A stretch of DNA of 64,000 nt, taken from Blautia schinkii (GTDB taxonomy: Bacteria; Bacillota; Clostridia; Lachnospirales; Lachnospiraceae). Location of the stretch: assembly GCF_013304825.1 (NCBI RefSeq), contig NZ_JAAWUO010000006.1:1-64000 (forward strand). Direction: 5' to 3'. The notes below the pieces were generated by a model. That model was given only the letters and a program-made list of their open reading frames with translations. It made no database searches and was not told the origin of the DNA. The translations under genes were made by a program, and so were the position numbers. Shown piece by piece: positions 59,694 through 64,000 of this stretch (positions within the stretch are counted from its first letter, which is position 1; every line of letters starts with the position of its first letter).

Positions 59694-62078
59694 ATGCAGG
59701 ATATATATAAAGTAGAAACACATCCTCTGGCATTAAGCGAAAATATGATCACAGGGGATAAATACAGGATTACGTTTCTTACAGAGGGACTGATCCGTCT
59801 GGAGTATGATGAGGAGGGCGTATTTGAGGATCGCCCCACGCAGATGGTGTTTTTCAGGGATTTTCCGAAAGCGGACTATCGTGTAGTGCGTACAGAGAAT
59901 GGGATCGAGGTCCATACGAAAAGAATCCACCTTATTTATAATGAGAAGGAATTTACCAGCTGGGGCTTAAGCATTCAGGTAAAAGGAAACTTAAGCGCTT
60001 ACCACAGCATCTGGCACTACGGAGAAGAGATCCATGATCTGAAGGGAACCGCCAGAACGCTGGATATGGTGGACGGAGCAACAGAGCTGGAGCATGGTAT
60101 TCTTTCCAGGTTCGGATATTCTCTGGTGGACGACAGCAGATCGCAGGTGCTTCTGCCGGACGGCTGGATCGAGCCAAGAAGAAAGGGTATCAAGGATCTG
60201 TACTTCTTCGGATACGGACATGACTATAAAGAAGCACTTCATGATTTTTACAGACTCTGCGGAAAAACACCGATGCTTCCAAGGTTTGCTCTCGGAAACT
60301 GGTGGAGCAGATATTATAAATATTCTGAAGAAAGCTACAATGAGCTGATGGATAAATTCCAGGAAAAAAATATCCCATTTACGGTTGCAGTCATTGATAT
60401 GGACTGGCATGTGACCGATGTTGACCCGAAATACGGAAGCGGCTGGACCGGATATACCTGGAATAAAGAGCTCTTCCCGGACCCGAAGCGTTTCCTGGAT
60501 GGTTTACATAAAAGAGGAATGCGTACCACATTAAATGTACATCCTGCAGACGGCGTACAGGGCTGGGAAGAAATGTATGAGGACATGGCAAAGGCCATGG
60601 GTGTGGATTATGAAAATGAGGATCCGGTAGTATGCGATCCGGCAAGTCCGAAATTTATGGAAGCCTATTTCAAATATCTTCATCATCCGAGAGAGGAAGA
60701 AGGTGTGGATTTCTGGTGGATCGACTGGCAGCAGGGAAGCAACTGCAAGATCGAAGGGCTTGATCCTCTGTGGATCTTCAACCACTTCCATTTCCTGGAC
60801 AGTGCCAGAAACGGAAAACGTCCCATGACCTTTTCCAGATATGCAGGTCCCGGAAGCCACAGATATCCGATAGGCTTTTCCGGAGATACTCATATTACCT
60901 GGGATTCCCTTGATTTTCAGCCATACTTTACATCCACAGCCTCCAACATCGGTTATGGATGGTGGAGTCATGATATCGGTGGGCATATGCTTGGATATAA
61001 GGATGACGAGATGACCGCCCGCTGGACACAGTACGGGATCTTTTCTCCGATCATGCGTCTCCACAGCTCATGCAGTGACTTCAACGGAAAAGAGCCGTGG
61101 CGTTTCAAAAAGGAGACAGAGGTTGTCATGGAAGAAGCTCTCCGTGAGCGCCACAGAATGATGCCGTATCTTTATACAATGAACTACAGAAGCTATCAGG
61201 AAGATCTTCCTCTGGTGGAGCCGATGTATTACGAATATCCGGAGGCACCGGAGGCATATGCGGTAAAAAATCAGTACTTTTTCGGAGACCAGCTGATGGT
61301 AGCGGTTGTGACAACACCGAGAGTAAAAGGCCTTAATGTAGCAAAGACAGCAGTATGGCTGCCGGATGGGGTATGGTATGATATTTATACAGGTCTGCGC
61401 TATGAAGGTGGACGAATGGTGGATATGTACCGTACTCTGGACAGTATCCCGGTTCTTGCAAAAGCGGGCGGCATTCTGGTGATGACCGATGAGATCCGTG
61501 GAACAGAGGCGGAAAAGAATCCGGAAAGCCTGAATATCCGGGTATTCCCGGGTGCTGACGGAAGCTTCAGATTGTATGAGGATGACAACGAAACTTGTGC
61601 TTACGAAAATGGTGCCTGTGTATTTACGGAAATGGATTATAAGGAAAAGGATCAGGGAGTATTTACCATTCATCCCGCGCAGGGAAAAACAGAGCTGATC
61701 CCGGCAAAGAGAGCTTATACCGTAGAGTTCTGTAATTTTGCGAAAACAGGCTCAGATACTGTGAAGGTTCTGGTTAACGGAGCAGAGACTGAGGCTGCTG
61801 TAAAATATGAAGAGAAGCTTCAGAAGATCTGTGTGGAAGTGGAAGCAGACACAGCGGCAGAGGTGCAGATCATTCTCGCTGGCGAAGTGGCAGATAATCA
61901 GACAGAGAAACGTGTCTTTGATTTCCTGAACCAGGCAGAGATCGGTTTTGTACTGAAGGACAGATTATATCAGCTGGTTACAGCCGGAAAGAAGCTGCCA
62001 GTTCTTTTATCTGAGCTTCAGTCCATGGAGCTGGACAAGGATCTTTATGGAGCACTGATGGAGATCCTGACTGCATAA
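59694..62078 (+). CDS. Glycoside hydrolase family 31 alpha-glycosidase
   Basis: 794 residues after GGAGGGAC. N-terminal beta-sandwich (to about 195), then the (beta/alpha)8 barrel beginning LPRFALGNWWSRYYKYSEESY. The nucleophile lies in DFWWIDWQQG (about residue 344) and the acid/base in FSGDTHITWDSL (about residue 400). C-terminal beta domains follow (PDGVWYDIYTGLRYEGG). No signal peptide, so it acts in the cytoplasm on imported oligosaccharides. GH31 covers alpha-glucosidases, alpha-xylosidases and others; the WIDW form is seen in several bacterial alpha-glucosidases. The last 100 residues are an extra helical extension. Confidence 0.88.
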   Translation: MQDIYKVETHPLALSENMITGDKYRITFLTEGLIRLEYDEEGVFEDRPTQMVFFRDFPKADYRVVRTENGIEVHTKRIHLIYNEKEFTSWGLSIQVKGNLSAYHSIWHYGEEIHDLKGTARTLDMVDGATELEHGILSRFGYSLVDDSRSQVLLPDGWIEPRRKGIKDLYFFGYGHDYKEALHDFYRLCGKTPMLPRFALGNWWSRYYKYSEESYNELMDKFQEKNIPFTVAVIDMDWHVTDVDPKYGSGWTGYTWNKELFPDPKRFLDGLHKRGMRTTLNVHPADGVQGWEEMYEDMAKAMGVDYENEDPVVCDPASPKFMEAYFKYLHHPREEEGVDFWWIDWQQGSNCKIEGLDPLWIFNHFHFLDSARNGKRPMTFSRYAGPGSHRYPIGFSGDTHITWDSLDFQPYFTSTASNIGYGWWSHDIGGHMLGYKDDEMTARWTQYGIFSPIMRLHSSCSDFNGKEPWRFKKETEVVMEEALRERHRMMPYLYTMNYRSYQEDLPLVEPMYYEYPEAPEAYAVKNQYFFGDQLMVAVVTTPRVKGLNVAKTAVWLPDGVWYDIYTGLRYEGGRMVDMYRTLDSIPVLAKAGGILVMTDEIRGTEAEKNPESLNIRVFPGADGSFRLYEDDNETCAYENGACVFTEMDYKEKDQGVFTIHPAQGKTELIPAKRAYTVEFCNFAKTGSDTVKVLVNGAETEAAVKYEEKLQKICVEVEADTAAEVQIILAGEVADNQTEKRVFDFLNQAEIGFVLKDRLYQLVTAGKKLPVLLSELQSMELDKDLYGALMEILTA

Positions 62079-62084
62079 AAATCT

Positions 62085-62114
62085 GAATAAAATCGCGTTT
62101 CCAAACCATACTAT
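62085..62114 (+). promoter_or_regulatory. Sporulation sigma-like promoter before the coat gene
   Basis: GAATAAA (62085-62091) and CATACTAT (62107-62114), about 15 bp apart, resemble sigma-E (ATA / CATACAnT) and partly sigma-K boxes. Fits mother-cell expression of a coat protein. Confidence 0.45.
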
Positions 62115-62143
62115 CATTATTATCAAAAGAAAGGATGATCATA

Positions 62144-62602
62144 ATGATATTAAAGGAAAAAGAACGCACAGTGATCCAGGATCTTCAGACACAGGAAAAA
62201 AGCTGCATTGAAAAATACGGAAAATATGCACAGCAGGCCAGGGATCCGGAGCTTAAAAGCTTATTTCAGACTCTTCAGAAAAAAGAGCAGGAGCATTACG
62301 ATTCCCTGAACCAGGTGCTTTCCGGTACAGTTCCACAGGTAAACTGCAACGACAGTGACGGCCGTGATTACCAGCCAAAAGTTACCTACACATCGGTGAT
62401 GTCCACAGAGGATAAGGAACACGATGCTTTTCTTGCAACAGACTGTATCGGAACAGAAAAGCTGATTTCCGGAGAATACAACTCGGAGGTTTTTGCTTTT
62501 GAAGACAGTGGTGTGCGGAAGCTTCTGGCAGATATCCAGGTGGAAGAGCAGAACCATGCGGAGATGCTTTACAAATATAAGACTGCGAACGGAATGTTCT
62601 GA
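62144..62602 (+). CDS. CotF-like spore coat protein
   Basis: 152 residues from ATG 62144 (AAAGGATG upstream). Ferritin-like four-helix pattern of the CotF family: LKEKERTVIQDLQTQEKSCI, LQKKEQEHYDSLNQVLSG, DAFLATDCIGTEKLISGEYNS and VEEQNHAEMLYKYK. CotF proteins are structural coat components in Bacillus and Clostridia. This is direct evidence that the organism is of a spore-forming lineage, relevant to the split spoIIID gene. Confidence 0.75.
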   Translation: MILKEKERTVIQDLQTQEKSCIEKYGKYAQQARDPELKSLFQTLQKKEQEHYDSLNQVLSGTVPQVNCNDSDGRDYQPKVTYTSVMSTEDKEHDAFLATDCIGTEKLISGEYNSEVFAFEDSGVRKLLADIQVEEQNHAEMLYKYKTANGMF

Positions 62603-62710
62603 TATATAAAAAAAGGGGGGATTTCAGTAATGGAATTCTTCCTTTTTTTGTTATATAATCAGGAGAACAGCAGGGAGAAATACTTTCCTGCAAAGAGAGG
62701 AGAAATAAGC

Positions 62711-62890
62711 ATGAAGGGAACCAGCTGCGAATACTGTGCAAACTATACATATGATGAAGAGTGTGACGAATATTACTGTGATGTCAATCTGGATGAGGAT
62801 GAATATTATCGTTTTGTGAGCAGTGATTACAAGGAATGTCCGTATTATCGTTCCGGAGATGAATATAAGGTGGTACGTCATCAGATGTGA
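62711..62890 (+). CDS. Small Cys-rich acidic protein (DUF6472-like)
   Basis: 59 residues after GAGAGGAG. Cysteines at CEYCANY, EECDEYYCDV and ECPYY suggest a small metal site; the rest is Asp/Glu/Tyr-rich and ends DEYKVVRHQM. This is a conserved Lachnospiraceae small protein that I believe is called DUF6472. Function unknown. Confidence 0.65.
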   Translation: MKGTSCEYCANYTYDEECDEYYCDVNLDEDEYYRFVSSDYKECPYYRSGDEYKVVRHQM

Positions 62891-63037
62891 CACAGAGCAA
62901 CAGAAAAAACAGAGCAGAAAATAATGTGATAAGACAAATGCAGGTTTTCCACGAAAAGAGATGAGAGTTTTGTGGAAAATCTGCATTTTGATGTTTTAAT
63001 ATGTGTAAAAGGCTTCAGATTTGTAAAAATTGGCGTG

Positions 63038-63066
63038 TTTACATTTGAAAAAAATATCTTTATAAT
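63038..63066 (+). promoter_or_regulatory. Promoter of the dehydratase gene
   Basis: TTTACA (63038-63043), 17 bp, TATAAT (63061-63066). Start expected near 63073, right at the first base of the leader structure. Confidence 0.75.
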
Positions 63067-63072
63067 AAAAAT

Positions 63073-63180
63073 ATTGGTCTGACAGGTGGGACTTTATATC
63101 ATCCAGGAGATGATAATGATACAGGATTTTGTCTGAAGACAAAAATTTCGGGTAAGCGCCTGACAGACTTATAATAGATT
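63073..63180 (+). ncRNA. Three-way-junction leader RNA, family not recognised
   Basis: P1: GTCTGACAGGTG (63077-63088) with CGCCTGACAGAC (63157-63168), one mismatch. P2: TATCATC (63097-63103) with GATGATA (63109-63115). P3: TTTTGTC (63127-63133) with GACAAAA (63138-63144), TGAA loop. The transcript begins at P1. Compact layout as in riboswitches; no match to a consensus I can recall. Confidence 0.5.
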
Positions 63181-63207
63181 TTTTGACTTGACGGAGGGTG
63201 TGACAGA

Positions 63208-64000
63208 TTGGATATTATAAAGAAATTCGGGGATATGGTGGGAGAGGAATCCATCAGGGACCCGGAAAAAGCACGAAAACTTCTTCTCACTGGCTACCGG
63301 CTTCAGGAAAAACGTCTGCAGCTTTTCCCTGACAGGAAGCTACCGGCTTCAGGACAGTATGTAGCCCGTGTAGTTATGCAGAATATCATCAAAGCTCTTG
63401 CAAAACCGGACGATACCGCTCTGGTGAGCATTTTTGTACCGGGAGAGCTTCTGACAGCAGCAGGGATCACTCCGTATTCCGTGGAGGCAATGTCCTGCTT
63501 CATCGCCGGAACCAGATGTGAGCAGGCATTTCTGGCACAGACGGAATCAGAGGGCTTTCCGGAAACCATGTGCTCCTATCACAGGGTCTTTCTGGGAGCG
63601 TCCATGACAGGACTGGTACCGAAGCCCAAATGTACCATCTACACAAACCTTGCCTGCGACGGAAACATGATGACGTTTCCTTATCTGAAACAGAAATATC
63701 AGATCCCGGGCTTTTATATTGACGTACCCTATGAAAAAAATCAGGATTCCATCCGCTACGTGGCAGATCAGCTTCGCGAGATGAAAAAATTCCTGGAAGA
63801 TGTCACCGGCAAAAAGATTTCTGAGCAGGCGGTACAGCGTGCAGTTGCCAACAGCAATGAAGCGGCCTCCTATTACAGCCGCCAGCTTGCCCTCAGAAAG
63901 GATCACGATCCGGTGACTTCCCTGACAAATGAGCTGTATGCGATCTTTATGTGCCACCTTCTTGCGGGTTCAGAGGAATCCCTGAAATATACAAAAATGC
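63208..64000 (+). CDS. 2-hydroxyacyl-CoA dehydratase subunit (HgdB/FldB-like), partial
   Basis: Starts at TTG 63208 (GGAGGGTG upstream) and runs off the window after 264 codons. LDIIKKFGDMVGEESIRDPE, then SIFVPGELLTAAGITPYSVEAM, CSYHRVFLGASMTGLVPKP and TNLACDGNMMTFPYL resemble the D-component subunits of 2-hydroxyglutaryl/phenyllactyl-CoA dehydratases, in which the cysteines hold a [4Fe-4S] cluster. Related proteins also act as benzoyl-CoA reductase subunits or acyl-CoA dehydratase-like activators. The C-terminal half is not seen, so the substrate cannot be inferred. Confidence 0.75.
   Translation, partial: MDIIKKFGDMVGEESIRDPEKARKLLLTGYRLQEKRLQLFPDRKLPASGQYVARVVMQNIIKALAKPDDTALVSIFVPGELLTAAGITPYSVEAMSCFIAGTRCEQAFLAQTESEGFPETMCSYHRVFLGASMTGLVPKPKCTIYTNLACDGNMMTFPYLKQKYQIPGFYIDVPYEKNQDSIRYVADQLREMKKFLEDVTGKKISEQAVQRAVANSNEAASYYSRQLALRKDHDPVTSLTNELYAIFMCHLLAGSEESLKYTKM

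Overview
The window looks like a chromosome segment of a spore-forming Lachnospiraceae bacterium (Bacillota, Clostridia; Blautia/Dorea-like). Evidence: an rpsL-rpsG-fusA-tuf cluster with Clostridia-type genes, strong AGGAGG ribosome sites with frequent GTG/TTG starts, a CotF-like spore coat gene, a spoIIID gene with a sigma-E-like promoter, an EtfB/EtfA(ferredoxin)/FAD-lactate dehydrogenase operon, and several Tn4451-like TnpV genes.

Layout. 0-6.2 kb: core genes (teichoic-acid-type glycerophosphotransferase, PLP aminotransferase, ketopantoate-reductase-like protein, LemA + TPM pair, and a Gdt1/UPF0016 manganese exporter behind a yybP-ykoY-type riboswitch). 6.2-20.6 kb: spoIIID, the mother-cell sporulation regulator, is split by a 14,153-bp element between identical ACATA cores. 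Joining the cores restores an 84-codon SpoIIID in frame. The element carries a 511-residue large serine recombinase whose stop codon lies in the right core, a MobV relaxase with a likely oriT, a primase/VapE replication module, BlaI/M56 regulators, and an AlbA_2 + HEPN cargo pair. This is the architecture of the sigK 'skin' elements, but in spoIIID and on a mobilizable element. It is the main finding. 20.7-25 kb: ACT protein, an unidentified structured RNA transcript, a YfhO membrane protein and a hypothetical.

25-29.8 kb: translation genes rpsL, rpsG, fusA, tuf. 29.8-39.0 kb: a second integrative element (tyrosine integrase, Xis, XRE repressor, RepA-like ATPase, MobV relaxase, TnpV, PadR/DUF2812) inserted at the 3' end of tuf, leaving a 54-bp tuf-end duplication. 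It is followed in tandem by a deletion derivative of the same family (39.0-41.4 kb). Each copy carries an almost identical type I toxin-antitoxin locus (32-residue hydrophobic toxin, convergent antisense RNA).

41.4-49.6 kb: Ig-like/GDPD surface protein, a decayed DUF6056-type membrane gene, a SUKH protein, then a lactate-utilisation operon (EtfB, EtfA with ferredoxin domain, FAD dehydrogenase, YkvI-like permease). 49.7-55 kb: ECF sigma/anti-sigma pair, ArsC/Spx-like protein, YitT protein, purine permease, small proteins. 55-62 kb: LacI regulator divergent from a sugar ABC transporter and a GH31 alpha-glycosidase. 62-64 kb: CotF-like coat protein, a small Cys-rich protein, and a 2-hydroxyacyl-CoA dehydratase subunit that runs off the end, behind a structured three-way-junction leader. 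No tRNA, rRNA, CRISPR or prophage structural genes were recognised.
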